Of a DNA stretch of 46,212 bases, positions 10,388-19,800 are shown piece by piece (the stretch's first letter is position 1; every line of letters starts with the position of its first letter). The position numbers and the translations under genes are program-made. The notes beneath the pieces are model-generated. The model saw only the letters and a program-made list of their open reading frames with translations. It had not been told where the DNA came from and did not search any database. Origin of the DNA: an uncultured Lachnospiraceae bacterium (GTDB lineage: Bacteria > Bacillota > Clostridia > Lachnospirales > Lachnospiraceae); assembly GCA_947175035.1 (NCBI GenBank), contig CAMWLG010000022.1, positions 1 through 46,212 of the forward strand. The letters are read 5' to 3'.

Positions 10388-12901
10388 TTATTCGGATTCG
10401 AAAGTTCTTTTATTATCATTTTTCATTTTTGTCGCAATATCAGTTTCAACAACATTTCTGATTTCTGTTATAATCGATGTGTAAAAGTCCACGTCCACTT
10501 TTGGTGTAGATAGGGAAACAACCAATGAATACCTGATTTTGCTATCATACTTGCCCAAATAGCTTCGTTCTCTCCACCATCCAATAACCGGAAATACGGC
10601 AATATTTTTACAATCGCATAATTCCGCAGCTGATAACTCACAATAATCAGAATGTATTGATCCTACATCGCGATTATCTGAGCCCAAATACCAGCGCTCA
10701 CTTCCACTGGTGCCTTCGCCTTTATCTTTCTTATCATCTCCACGCATCTTTACATTAATGCGCTTCTTGAAATCCTCAATATCTTCATTTGAATTAATCA
10801 CATCAAACCTTAACCCGCATGACGGATAGCGATACTTATCTTTCCACCCAATCGCTCCAGGACCAGGCTCTATAAAATATGACAAAGTCACCTTCAAAGT
10901 AACACTTACACTTTCAAGTGCTTTCAAAACCTCCGTAGGCCAGGGTAAAGTGTGAATATGCATTTCATTCATACTGTTTTTGCTATATGGCTGCAATTCC
11001 CCTTGGATAACCATGTTTACGCTATTATTCATACATTGAATAGCTTTTTTCAAATCAGGAATGCCATAACCACAAGTTCTTAAAAGCCGGCGACGTCCCT
11101 TTGTTTTTGTATCCTCAAGACAAAACTGTCTTTTCATCTGTTCGGTCCAAGTGGCAGAATGAATCATCAAAGCTCTGACTGTTTCGGGCCACATATCAGG
11201 ATATTCAGCTAACAACTGTGAGCAAAACCATGCTGCCTGTGCAGCAGCAGAACTTGTCCCCCATATTGTCGAAAAATTTTTAATCAATGGTCTATAATTT
11301 GTTGTCAGTAGTGATAAATCAGGGCACTCTGAATAATCAGCACCATTAGAGGCCATATTTCCACCATCAAATAATACATCCGGCTTCACTGGCCATTTGT
11401 TATTCCATGTTTCGGAAGTAGAATTGTATGGCGACATATTTCCTGCTTCTGTCACTGCACTATATCCCTTAAAAACCGCATCAGTTATGTCTACATCATT
11501 TGAATATGCACCAACAGTAATAGCATTCCATGCCTGTCCAGGACTTTCAACACAATGTAAAGTATTGGCATCCGGAAATGATGTTTTACTCACTTCTTCC
11601 GGATATACATTCCCTGCGCTGACAACAAAAAGCCTTTTTACATTTTCTTCATCTGCCCCAGATGTAATACTGTCTAATGCTGCTGACCATGACGTCGGGC
11701 TCCCGTCAAACGTATTATATTCTGGTGAAGTTACTGCCATACAAATAACCCTATGTACGAATGGATTAGCTATTTCCGCCAATGAAACGGCTTGCTCTGT
11801 AATTGCGCCATATAAATCAGGGTCATTTCCACCCGTTGGCGGTAAAATTTTTACTGATTCAATTTTTTGCGGCACTTCTATTTTGTTTTTTCCAGTCAGT
11901 GCATCTTTTAGATTTTTAAATAAAGCTATGCCAGCCATTTCTGTTCCATGGCCTTGATGGTCTCCAATTCCCCATGCAGATTTTACAGTTTGAACATGAT
12001 CCAAATCGATTGCTTGCGCCAACAAGGGATGGGATGTCGTAACCCCCGTGTCCAACAGGCAAATTGCCACATTACCATTCGAATAAACAGTGCGCTGAAG
12101 CAATTCATCTATCCATTCTTTCTGCTCGCTATTAGACAGATCTTCAAAAAAAGTGGTTGCCTCTTGCGCACGCCTTATTTCTGTAATATATGGACATCCA
12201 GCTATTAGGAGTTTTAACTGTTTGGCATTTGCATGTACCATTTTTACGATACGCTCTGGAAAGATAATATGTTTCTCATCAATATGTATTTGATTTTCTG
12301 AACATAATGAAGTAATGCTTTCCTCGATATCTATCCAAGATTCAGACTTGTTAAACTGAAAATCATATCTAAGCCAAATTTCACACCAGACTGGGATGTC
12401 TTTTGGCATGCTTTCATAACTGCCCATCCAAAAAGAATCTAATATTGCTACTTTAATATCATCAATACTTCTGACCAAATCGTTATTTTTGGGATTTCCA
12501 TTTGTCGTTTGCTCATTTGCATATGCTTCGACTTTCTTGAGGAAAAAACTTTCCTTTCCAGCAGGAATATATACTGTCGCTTTAATTACAGATTTCTTTT
12601 TATCCTCATGAACATTCAGTAACCGTATACCCGTCTGACGGTTTTCTAAACTCTTTATAGCCAAATCATGTCCCTTGGCACTTGAAAACTCAAGATAAGT
12701 ACCTTCTTTGTAACGAATTGCTGCTGCCTGTTTCTGTGATAAGGAATCTGCATAACATTTTTGCAGTTTTTTCTCTATAAACGCCGCATGTTCTGCAACT
12801 TTACGTTTCGGATAATTTGTTCCTACAGGCTTTGATGTTGATGTATAAGGCATAGCTTCAACTGTATGTGTCAGAAAAATATTTCTTTTTTCTACTGCCA
12901 T
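10388..12901 (-). CDS. Subtilisin-like S8 serine protease, IetS-like (837 aa)
   Basis: The catalytic triad of family S8 is visible: Asp284 in CLLDTGVTTSHP, His318 in DHQGHGTEMAG and Ser550 in WGTSSAAAQAAW, with the usual oxyanion Asn in VVSAGNV. There is no signal peptide, so it should act in the cytoplasm, unlike secreted subtilisins. A roughly 270-residue N-terminal part and a 200-residue C-terminal part are not recognised. The start follows AAGGAGG inside the end of the ATPase gene, with a 6-base gap, so the two are co-translated. An AAA ATPase followed by a cytoplasmic subtilase is the layout of the IetAS module, first described as a plasmid incompatibility/maintenance system in Agrobacterium and later reported as an anti-phage system (Gao_Iet). 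The assignment rests on architecture and order, not on an alignment. Confidence 0.88.
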   Translation of the reverse strand: MAVEKRNIFLTHTVEAMPYTSTSKPVGTNYPKRKVAEHAAFIEKKLQKCYADSLSQKQAAAIRYKEGTYLEFSSAKGHDLAIKSLENRQTGIRLLNVHEDKKKSVIKATVYIPAGKESFFLKKVEAYANEQTTNGNPKNNDLVRSIDDIKVAILDSFWMGSYESMPKDIPVWCEIWLRYDFQFNKSESWIDIEESITSLCSENQIHIDEKHIIFPERIVKMVHANAKQLKLLIAGCPYITEIRRAQEATTFFEDLSNSEQKEWIDELLQRTVYSNGNVAICLLDTGVTTSHPLLAQAIDLDHVQTVKSAWGIGDHQGHGTEMAGIALFKNLKDALTGKNKIEVPQKIESVKILPPTGGNDPDLYGAITEQAVSLAEIANPFVHRVICMAVTSPEYNTFDGSPTSWSAALDSITSGADEENVKRLFVVSAGNVYPEEVSKTSFPDANTLHCVESPGQAWNAITVGAYSNDVDITDAVFKGYSAVTEAGNMSPYNSTSETWNNKWPVKPDVLFDGGNMASNGADYSECPDLSLLTTNYRPLIKNFSTIWGTSSAAAQAAWFCSQLLAEYPDMWPETVRALMIHSATWTEQMKRQFCLEDTKTKGRRRLLRTCGYGIPDLKKAIQCMNNSVNMVIQGELQPYSKNSMNEMHIHTLPWPTEVLKALESVSVTLKVTLSYFIEPGPGAIGWKDKYRYPSCGLRFDVINSNEDIEDFKKRINVKMRGDDKKDKGEGTSGSERWYLGSDNRDVGSIHSDYCELSAAELCDCKNIAVFPVIGWWRERSYLGKYDSKIRYSLVVSLSTPKVDVDFYTSIITEIRNVVETDIATKMKNDNKRTFESE

Positions 12902-12907
12902 CTATCT

Positions 12908-13867
12908 TTATGCCTCCTTACACGAATATACGTTATGCCTCTCACTCAGTAATTCGATCACTGTTTTACTTGTAATAGGCTCATCATCTAATATGGAATT
13001 CTTTATCGCATCATCACATACTCTTACAATTTCTGCGTGGCTTAGCCCCTCTGCTGCATTCACCATATTCTTTGAAATAAAAAAATGATTATCATATGAT
13101 TCTATTTTGTATTCAAATAAACGCTTAATTTCTGCAGATGTAGGCAACATATAGTGCAATACGTCATCAAATCTTCTGAACAAAGCTTGATCCAAAAGTT
13201 TTTGATTGTTTGTCGCTGCCACAATAATACTTTCAGAACTATCTTGTTCTATAAACTGTAGAAATGAATTAAGAATCCTCCGCATTTCTCCTACTTCATT
13301 ATCAAAACTGCGATCTGCACCTATAGCGTCAAATTCATCAAAAAGGTATACACCTACCGTTGACTCTATGCAGTCAAATACCTGCCTTAGTTTTGCGCTT
13401 GTTTCCCCCATAAACTTTGTGACAAGTTTATCCATTTGTACTGTATATAAAGGCAAGGATAGCTCAGATGCAATAATTGAGGCTGTTAAGGTTTTCCCTG
13501 TTCCTGGATTTCCCTCTATCAGTATTTTTCTTCTATTTGTCAATCCATAAGATATAAGTCTATTTCTATTCCTGTACTCATTCAGAATTCTCTGAATCTT
13601 TTCACTGATATCTTCTGAAACAATTAATTCTGACAAATCATGAGAGGGCATTGATAATAAAAGCATAGGATTGGTCGAAGTAAGTTGAACGATATTTGCT
13701 CTTTTGTTTCCAACCCTGTCAATTTGTTTTTTCAGGTCACGCGCTAAATTATCGTGTCCAAGTCTAGCTTCATGTGCCGCAATCTGCAAAACGACTGTTT
13801 TGAACTTTTCATCATTACAGTCAGCATAAGCTTTTACCAGACTTTTAATCTGCTCCGCAGTAGCCAT
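12908..13867 (-). CDS. AAA ATPase, IetA-like partner of the subtilase (319 aa)
   Basis: A single AAA module: Walker A EGNPGTGKT near residues 117-125, Walker B VYLFDEFDAIG near 170-181, sensor-1 region IIVAATNN, and an arginine-finger-like QALFRRFD. The N-terminal 60 residues form a helical segment (KSLVKAYADCNDEKF). The ATG at 13867 is chosen because GGGGGTGG precedes it; an alternative ATG lies five codons upstream within that site. In IetAS-type pairs the ATPase is encoded first and is thought to control the protease, so it may act as sensor or as the factor that delivers substrates. It is driven by a strong promoter (13904-13932) divergent from the DUF1538 gene. Confidence 0.88.
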   Translation of the reverse strand: MATAEQIKSLVKAYADCNDEKFKTVVLQIAAHEARLGHDNLARDLKKQIDRVGNKRANIVQLTSTNPMLLLSMPSHDLSELIVSEDISEKIQRILNEYRNRNRLISYGLTNRRKILIEGNPGTGKTLTASIIASELSLPLYTVQMDKLVTKFMGETSAKLRQVFDCIESTVGVYLFDEFDAIGADRSFDNEVGEMRRILNSFLQFIEQDSSESIIVAATNNQKLLDQALFRRFDDVLHYMLPTSAEIKRLFEYKIESYDNHFFISKNMVNAAEGLSHAEIVRVCDDAIKNSILDDEPITSKTVIELLSERHNVYSCKEA

Positions 13868-13903
13868 TCCATCCACCCCCATAATTATACTCTTTCAATT
13901 TAT

Positions 13904-13932
13904 ATCATACTATTTTTATGCTATACCGTCAA
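13904..13932 (-). promoter_or_regulatory. Sigma-A promoter of the ATPase-subtilase operon
   Basis: Minus strand TTGACG, 17-base spacer, TATGAT, ending 36 bases before the ATG at 13867. The 315-base gap between 13868 and 14182 otherwise holds only the divergent promoter at 14111-14140. Confidence 0.75.
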
Positions 13933-14110
13933 TCAAATGCTTGTTTTTCTCCACATTTTCTGTTGCTTTTCGATCATCTTCGCTACTACCATTATTTCTT
14001 TCCTATCTGACACATAATTATCACCATTTCGTATAAAATCTGAACAGGTTTGCTTTTTCAACGCAGAAATCAGTGTGCCAGACTATGTAAACTGCACACG
14101 CAAGCTTTTC

Positions 14111-14140
14111 TTGACACAATACACCCCCTTACCTTATAGT
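14111..14140 (+). promoter_or_regulatory. Sigma-A promoter of the DUF1538-PII operon
   Basis: TTGACA, 18-base spacer, TATAGT, with the predicted transcript starting about 35 bases before the TTG start at 14183. It argues against the GTG at 14075 as the start codon, since that would lie upstream of the promoter. Confidence 0.7.
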
Positions 14141-14182
14141 ATTAATTATACGAATGCTTTGTTCACCCGAAAGGAGACGTCT

Positions 14183-15712
14183 TTGAAACACCATAATATC
14201 ATCAAGGAAAAAATGTGGGAATCCATCTCGTCAGTGCTGCCGATTGCTCTGATCGTCTTTGTGCTGTGCCTCTTTTTTGTTCCGGTCAACAGCGGGCTGG
14301 TGCTTTCCTTTATCGTCGGGACGGTGATGATCATTGTCGGTATGGCTTTGTTCACTCTGGGAGCGGATACCTCCATGACACAGATCGGCAATCATATTGG
14401 CGCCAAGATGACCTCCACACGGAAACTGTGGCTCATTTTAGTCCTCAGCTTTGTCCTTGGCGTGATGATCACGGTGGCTGAACCGGATTTACAGGTGCTC
14501 GCCACGTATGTCCCTGAGATAGACACTTCCGTTCTGATAGCAACGGTATCTGTCGGTGTGGGGCTGTTTCTGATGGTCAGTATGCTGCGTATCCTGTTTG
14601 GCATTCCAATGAAATGGCTCCTGCTCTGCCTCTATACGGTTGTCTTTGTTTTGGCGGCATTGTCAGACCCTAATTTCCTGTCAGTTGCCTTCGATTCCGG
14701 CGGAGTGACCACAGGTCCTATGACTGTGCCCTTTATCATGGCCATGGGTGTCGGTGTCGCCTCCATCCGAAGTGATGAAAAGGCCAAATCCGACAGCTTC
14801 GGTCTGGTGGCTCTGTGCTCCATCGGCCCGATTCTTGCCGTGCTGCTGCTGGGATTTATTTATCAAAATAACGCCGCAGAGACCTCCGCGATGCTCATCA
14901 ACGAATTCACAAGCTCCGTTGATATCGGGATAGAATATCTGCTTTCGCTGCCGGATTATATGATGGAGGTGGTCGTAGCATTGCTGCCTATCTTTGTATT
15001 TTTCCTGCTGTTCCAGTTATTTTCATTGAAATTGAATAAGCGCGCATTCTACAAGATCATAATCGGCATATTGTTCACATATATAGGTTTGGTGTTGTTC
15101 CTGACAGGCGCCAATGTGGGATTCTCCTCGCTGGGGTACGTGCTTGGCGGCGCGTTGGTGGAACATGATATGAAATACCTGATCATTCCCCTGGCCATGG
15201 TGATGGGCTGGTTTATCATTAATGCGGAGCCGGCTGTCCATGTGTTAAACAAGCAGGTATCGGAGCTGAGCGCCGGCGCCATCTCGGAAAAGCTCATGGG
15301 ACGCACACTCTCCATTGCCATCTCCATGGCCATGGGTTTTGCCATGATCCGCGTGCTGACAGGAGTGTCAATTCTGTGGTTCATGCTGATCGGCTATGTC
15401 ATCGCCCTTCTTTTGGCATTTGTGGTGCCGCCCACATTCACGGCAATCGCGTTTGATGCGGGCGGTGTGGCATCCGGTCCTATGACAGCCGCTTTCATGC
15501 TGCCCTTTGCCATGGGTATCAGCACCGCTACCGGCGGAAATATTATGACTGACGCATTTGGACTTGTGGCGCTGGTTGCCATGATGCCTTTGATCACCGT
15601 GCAGATCATGGGAGCGATTTCAACAGTGAAATCCCGCAAAGAAGTTGTTGTGCGGGATATTGTCAGTGAGTTTAAAGACGATGAGACAATCGAATTGTGG
15701 GAGGTGTCCTGA
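14183..15712 (+). CDS. DUF1538-family polytopic membrane protein (509 aa)
   Basis: A very hydrophobic protein with about a dozen membrane helices and an internal duplication: each half contains a glycine/threonine-rich signature, FDSGGVTTGPMTVPFIMAMG in the first half and FDAGGVASGPMTAAFMLPFA in the second, followed by SDSFGLVAL or TDAFGLVAL. This two-repeat layout with DxGG..GPMT is typical of DUF1538 (PF07556); transporter function is likely, substrate unknown. The TTG at 14183 is chosen because AAAGGAG lies 6 bases before it and the promoter is at 14111-14140; an ATG at 14213 is possible. The stop directly abuts the start of a PII-like gene. By analogy with AmtB-GlnK and SbtA-SbtB, the neighbour may gate this protein. 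Confidence 0.85.
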   Translation: MKHHNIIKEKMWESISSVLPIALIVFVLCLFFVPVNSGLVLSFIVGTVMIIVGMALFTLGADTSMTQIGNHIGAKMTSTRKLWLILVLSFVLGVMITVAEPDLQVLATYVPEIDTSVLIATVSVGVGLFLMVSMLRILFGIPMKWLLLCLYTVVFVLAALSDPNFLSVAFDSGGVTTGPMTVPFIMAMGVGVASIRSDEKAKSDSFGLVALCSIGPILAVLLLGFIYQNNAAETSAMLINEFTSSVDIGIEYLLSLPDYMMEVVVALLPIFVFFLLFQLFSLKLNKRAFYKIIIGILFTYIGLVLFLTGANVGFSSLGYVLGGALVEHDMKYLIIPLAMVMGWFIINAEPAVHVLNKQVSELSAGAISEKLMGRTLSIAISMAMGFAMIRVLTGVSILWFMLIGYVIALLLAFVVPPTFTAIAFDAGGVASGPMTAAFMLPFAMGISTATGGNIMTDAFGLVALVAMMPLITVQIMGAISTVKSRKEVVVRDIVSEFKDDETIELWEVS

Positions 15713-16387
15713 ATGGAACTATATTATGTGCTTGGCATTGTAGACAGAAGCAGGGCGGAAGAATTACAGAAACTATGCCTTGAGCTGCAGCTTTCCGTGG
15801 TTCTCACCAATTTTGGGAGAGGCACCGCCACATCAGAGCACTTACGGCTTTACGACTTGCAGCCAACGGAGAAAGCGGTAGTTGGAACCATCGTCACGGC
15901 ATCTTCCATGAAGCAATTGATGCGGGCGGCAAAACTGAAAATGTTCATTGACATCCCCGGCAACGGAATCATGATGGCAATACCGATAAAAAGCGTAAAC
16001 GGCGGAAAAAATCTTGCATATTTTACAGATGGTCAGGATTTAGGAGGTGGGATACCGGATATGAATTTTAAGAATGAACTGATTGTTGTGATACTGAATG
16101 AAGGTCATGCGGATCTGGTGATGGACGCAGCGAGAGGCGTGGGCGCAGCCGGCGGCACCATACTTCATGCCAAGGGAACCGGCGGGCAAAGGGCCGAGAA
16201 ATTTTTCGGCGTTTCTCTCGCGCAGGAAAAGGATATGATTTACATTCTCGCCCCCTCGGGCAAAAAGTCTGAGATCATGAAAGCAATCAACCAACAATGT
16301 GGCACAGACACACAGGCAGGCGCCATCTGCTTTTCCCTGCCGGTATCGGAAGCCGTGGGTATCAGAAGATTGGATGAGGAGGGGTAA
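15713..16387 (+). CDS. Double PII-like (GlnB-family) regulator (224 aa)
   Basis: The ATG follows the stop of the DUF1538 gene with no gap and has GGGAGGTG as its ribosome site. The protein is about twice the length of a normal PII monomer. Two related halves are visible: YYVLGIVDRSRAEELQKLC with later TAEKAVV-like and IPGNGIMMAIPI segments, then LIVVILNEGHADLVMDAARG with GAAGGTILHAKGTGG, which resembles the PII core. A canonical uridylylation tyrosine in a T-loop is not evident. PII proteins bind adenine nucleotides and dock onto transporters, so this is probably a cytoplasmic regulator of the preceding membrane protein. The ligand is unknown. A strong terminator overlaps the stop codon. Confidence 0.82.
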   Translation: MELYYVLGIVDRSRAEELQKLCLELQLSVVLTNFGRGTATSEHLRLYDLQPTEKAVVGTIVTASSMKQLMRAAKLKMFIDIPGNGIMMAIPIKSVNGGKNLAYFTDGQDLGGGIPDMNFKNELIVVILNEGHADLVMDAARGVGAAGGTILHAKGTGGQRAEKFFGVSLAQEKDMIYILAPSGKKSEIMKAINQQCGTDTQAGAICFSLPVSEAVGIRRLDEEG

Positions 16388-16423
16388 CATTCACCCCTCC
16401 TCAATTTCTTATTTCTTCTTTTT
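16376..16423 (+). terminator. Intrinsic terminator of the DUF1538-PII operon
   Basis: A perfect 10-bp stem, GAGGAGGGGT with ACCCCTCCTC and a 7-base loop, starts inside the last codons of the PII-like gene and is followed by a T-rich tract to 16423. On the opposite strand no T-run follows, so it serves the plus-strand operon. The SCP2-like gene converges on it. Confidence 0.85.
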
Positions 16424-16768
16424 CCCGCTCGCCTTCTTGCTCTTCTGGTCAACGATATCCTTCAAACGCAGCGCCTTCTCAATACTGCCATCCACTTTGA
16501 GCTTCTGTATGGTGAAGGCGGCAATCGGATCTGTCTTGCCGGTGACGATTTTGTCCAAGGTCTCCGGCGTACAGGTGAACGCCGCATCCCTGTCAAAATA
16601 CTGGTAAGGCTCGATATAGAGCTGCCCCTCCTTTACTTCCACATAGAAAGCGCCGCCTGCCTCCGGATCGTCAATGTTGAACTGGAACGCCAAGTGATCC
16701 TTGATATCGCTCACGTCAACACCATCAAATTTTGCTTTAAATCCATCAAAATATTCCTGAAATGTCAT
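16409..16768 (-). CDS. SCP2 sterol-carrier-like protein (119 aa)
   Basis: A small cytoplasmic protein with the SCP2 fold pattern: LAFQFNIDDPEAGGAFYVEV, EGQLYIEPYQYFDRDAAFTC, then ETLDKIVTGKTDPIAAFTIQ and KLKVDGSIEKALRLKDI near the end. The Lys-rich tail (KSKKASGKKKK) is unusual and low in complexity. The ATG at 16768 has GGAGG 10 bases upstream; a longer TTG start lacks a ribosome site. Bacterial SCP2 proteins bind lipid-like ligands, but the true ligand is unknown. It lies 58 bases after ileS on the same strand and may be read with it. Confidence 0.85.
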   Translation of the reverse strand: MTFQEYFDGFKAKFDGVDVSDIKDHLAFQFNIDDPEAGGAFYVEVKEGQLYIEPYQYFDRDAAFTCTPETLDKIVTGKTDPIAAFTIQKLKVDGSIEKALRLKDIVDQKSKKASGKKKK

Positions 16769-16825
16769 CCTTCCTATCCTCCGTTTTCCAAATTTCTGTC
16801 CAATCAACCACTCATGTTGATTGTC

Positions 16826-19800
16826 TTACACACGTTCCACAGCCACGGTCACCTTTTCTCCGTTTACATCCCATTCATTCGCAATGGCAAATGTCTTACC
16901 GCTTGTGAGCTCATCTGCCAAAACTTTTCCGACAATCGTATCAGAATTCTTCTGAGCGATGGCAAAGAGCTTGTCGTTGCCGTTGAGAGACACTCTGATA
17001 TGATCCATCACTTCAAAGTCCGCATCCTTGCGCATGTTTTGAATCTTACTGATGATCTCATAGACAAAGCCCTCCTCGATCAGTTCCTCTGTGAGATTCA
17101 TATCCAGTACCACCGTCATGTGATTGTCCTCCTGGGACACATAACCCTCCTTCTGGGTCATCTCGATGAGCAGATCCTCCTTGGTCAATTCCACCGTCAC
17201 TCCGTCCACGTCAAATTTCAGCGCGCCGTTTGCGTTCAACTCATCCATAGCCGCATTGCCGTCCAGGGAAGCGAGTGCCTTCTGGATGCCACCCAGCTGC
17301 TTGCCGTACTTGGGACCCACGGTGCGAAGCTGAGGCTTAAAGCTGTAAGAGGTAAATTCTCTCACGTCATCCGCAAAAAGCACTTCCTTCACATTTAACT
17401 CATCCGCAATAATATCTGTGAAGAAGGCATCCCTGATAGAGGTTGTCCCTTCTCCCGACACAATATCCGTCTTGATATACATTTTCCGGAGAGGCTGGCG
17501 GTTCTTCACCTTCATCTCGTTGCGGCAGGCGCGTCCCAAAGCCACCGCATCAAACACATCCTCCATATTTTTCTCAAGCTTCTTGTCAATGAAGCTCTGC
17601 TCCACCGTGGGGAAATCACACAGATGGATGCTCTCCGGCGCGTTCGCGTCATTGCTGCGCACCAGATTCTGATAAATATCCTCTGTCATGAAGGGAATCA
17701 TGGGAGCCGCCGCCTTACAAATAGTCACCAGAGAAGTGTACAGCGTCATATAGGCATTGATCTTATCCTGCTCCATGCCCTTTGCCCAGAACCGCTCCCT
17801 GTTACAGCGCACATACCAGTTGCTCAAATCATCCACGAAATCATACATTGCCTTGGCAGCCTCGGGAATACGGTATGCGTCAAGATTCTCGTCAACCTCG
17901 CCCACCACGGTATTTAATTTAGACAAAATCCACTTATCCATTACCGCCAGCTTATCGTATTCCAAGGAATACCCAGTAGCGTCAAAACTGTCAATATTTG
18001 CATACAGCACAAAGAATGCGTAGGTACTCCAAAGGGTTCCCATGAACTTGCGTTGTCCCTCCTGCACCGCTTTCCCTGAGAAACGCTTGGGAAGCCAAGG
18101 GGCAGAGCTTGTGTAAAAATACCATCTGATGGCGTCCGCACCGTAGGTCTCCAATGCCTCAAAGGGGTCTACCGCGTTGCCCTTACTCTTGCTCATCTTC
18201 TGACCATTCTCATCCTGCACATGTCCCATGACAATTACATTTTCATAGGGCGCCTTGTTAAAGAGCAGGGTGGACTCTGCAAGCAGCGAGTAGAACCATC
18301 CGCGGGTCTGATCCACCGCCTCGGAGATAAACTGGGCGGGGAACTGCTTCTCGAACAGCTCCTTATTTTCAAAAGGATAATGGTGCTGTGCAAAAGGCAT
18401 CGCCCCGGAATCAAACCAACAGTCGATTACCTCCGGCACACGCTTCATCTGTTTGCCGCACTCGGGGCATTTGATGGTGATCGCGTCGATATAAGGTCTG
18501 TGGAACTCCACCGTCTTAGCATCCTCATTGCCGCTCATATTATACAATTCCTCGCGGCTCCCAATGGCATGCTGACAGCCGCACTCGCATTCCCAGATAT
18601 TCAGCGGGGTTCCCCAGTAACGGTTTCTGGACAGTCCCCAGTCCTGAATATTTTCCAGCCAGTTGCCAAAACGTCCCTCACCGATGGACTGGGGAATCCA
18701 GTTGATGGTGTTGTTATTGCGCACCAAATCATCCTTCACCGCAGTCATCTTGATGAACCATGACTCTCTCGCATAGTAAATCAGGGGCGTGTCACATCTC
18801 CAACAGAACGGATAGTCATGCTCAAACTTCGGGGCATCAAAGAGTTTGCCCTCCTTATCCAAATCCACCAGGATGTCCTTATCCGCGTCCTTCACAAACT
18901 TGCCGGCATAAGGTGTCTCCTCTGTCATATTTCCCTTGCCGTCCACAAACTGGATAAAAGGCAGATCATAATCCCGCCCCACGCGGGCATCATCCTCACC
19001 GAAAGCAGGCGCAATGTGTACGATTCCCGTACCATCCGACATTGTGACATAGTTGTCACAAGTTACAAAATGGGCTTTCTTCTTCTGTTTTGCCGCAGCC
19101 TCTCCCGCACAGGCAAACAAAGGTTCATATTCCTTGCCCACCAAATCCTTACCGATATAAGTCTCCAGAACCTCATAAGCAGGCTTCCCGTTCTCCGCGT
19201 CTGCCAGCTTCCCCAGAACGGTGTCAAGCAGTGCCTGTGCCATATAATAAACTTTATCATCCCCAGCTTTTACCTTCGCATAAGTTTCCTCGGGATTGAC
19301 ACACAGCGCTGTGTTGGAGGGAAGCGTCCAAGGGGTGGTCGTCCATGCCAGGAAATAAGCATCCTCCCCCACAACCTTGAAGCGTACAACCGCCGAACGT
19401 TCCTTCACTGCTTTGTAGCCCTGTGCCACCTCATGGCTGGACAGAGGCGTTCCGCAACGGGGACAGTAAGGCACGATCTTAAATCCTTTATACAACAGCT
19501 TTTTGTCCCAGATGGTCTTAAGCGCCCACCATTCAGACTCGATATAATCATCCTCATAAGTGACATAAGGGTCATCCATATCCGCCCAAAATCCCACGGT
19601 CTTGGAGAAATCCTCCCACATGCCCTTGTATTTCCAGACACTTTCCTTACATTTGTCAATAAAGGGTGCAAGACCGTACTCCTCGATCTGCTCCTTGCCG
19701 TCCAGACCCAGGAGCTTCTCCACCTCAAGCTCCACCGGAAGGCCATGGGTGTCCCATCCCGCCTTTCTGGGCACCATACATCCCTTCATGGTGCGATACC

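Noticed and set aside
14075..14182. GTG start extending the DUF1538 protein by 36 residues
   Set aside because: It lies upstream of the predicted promoter and has no ribosome site; the TTG at 14183 has AAAGGAG.
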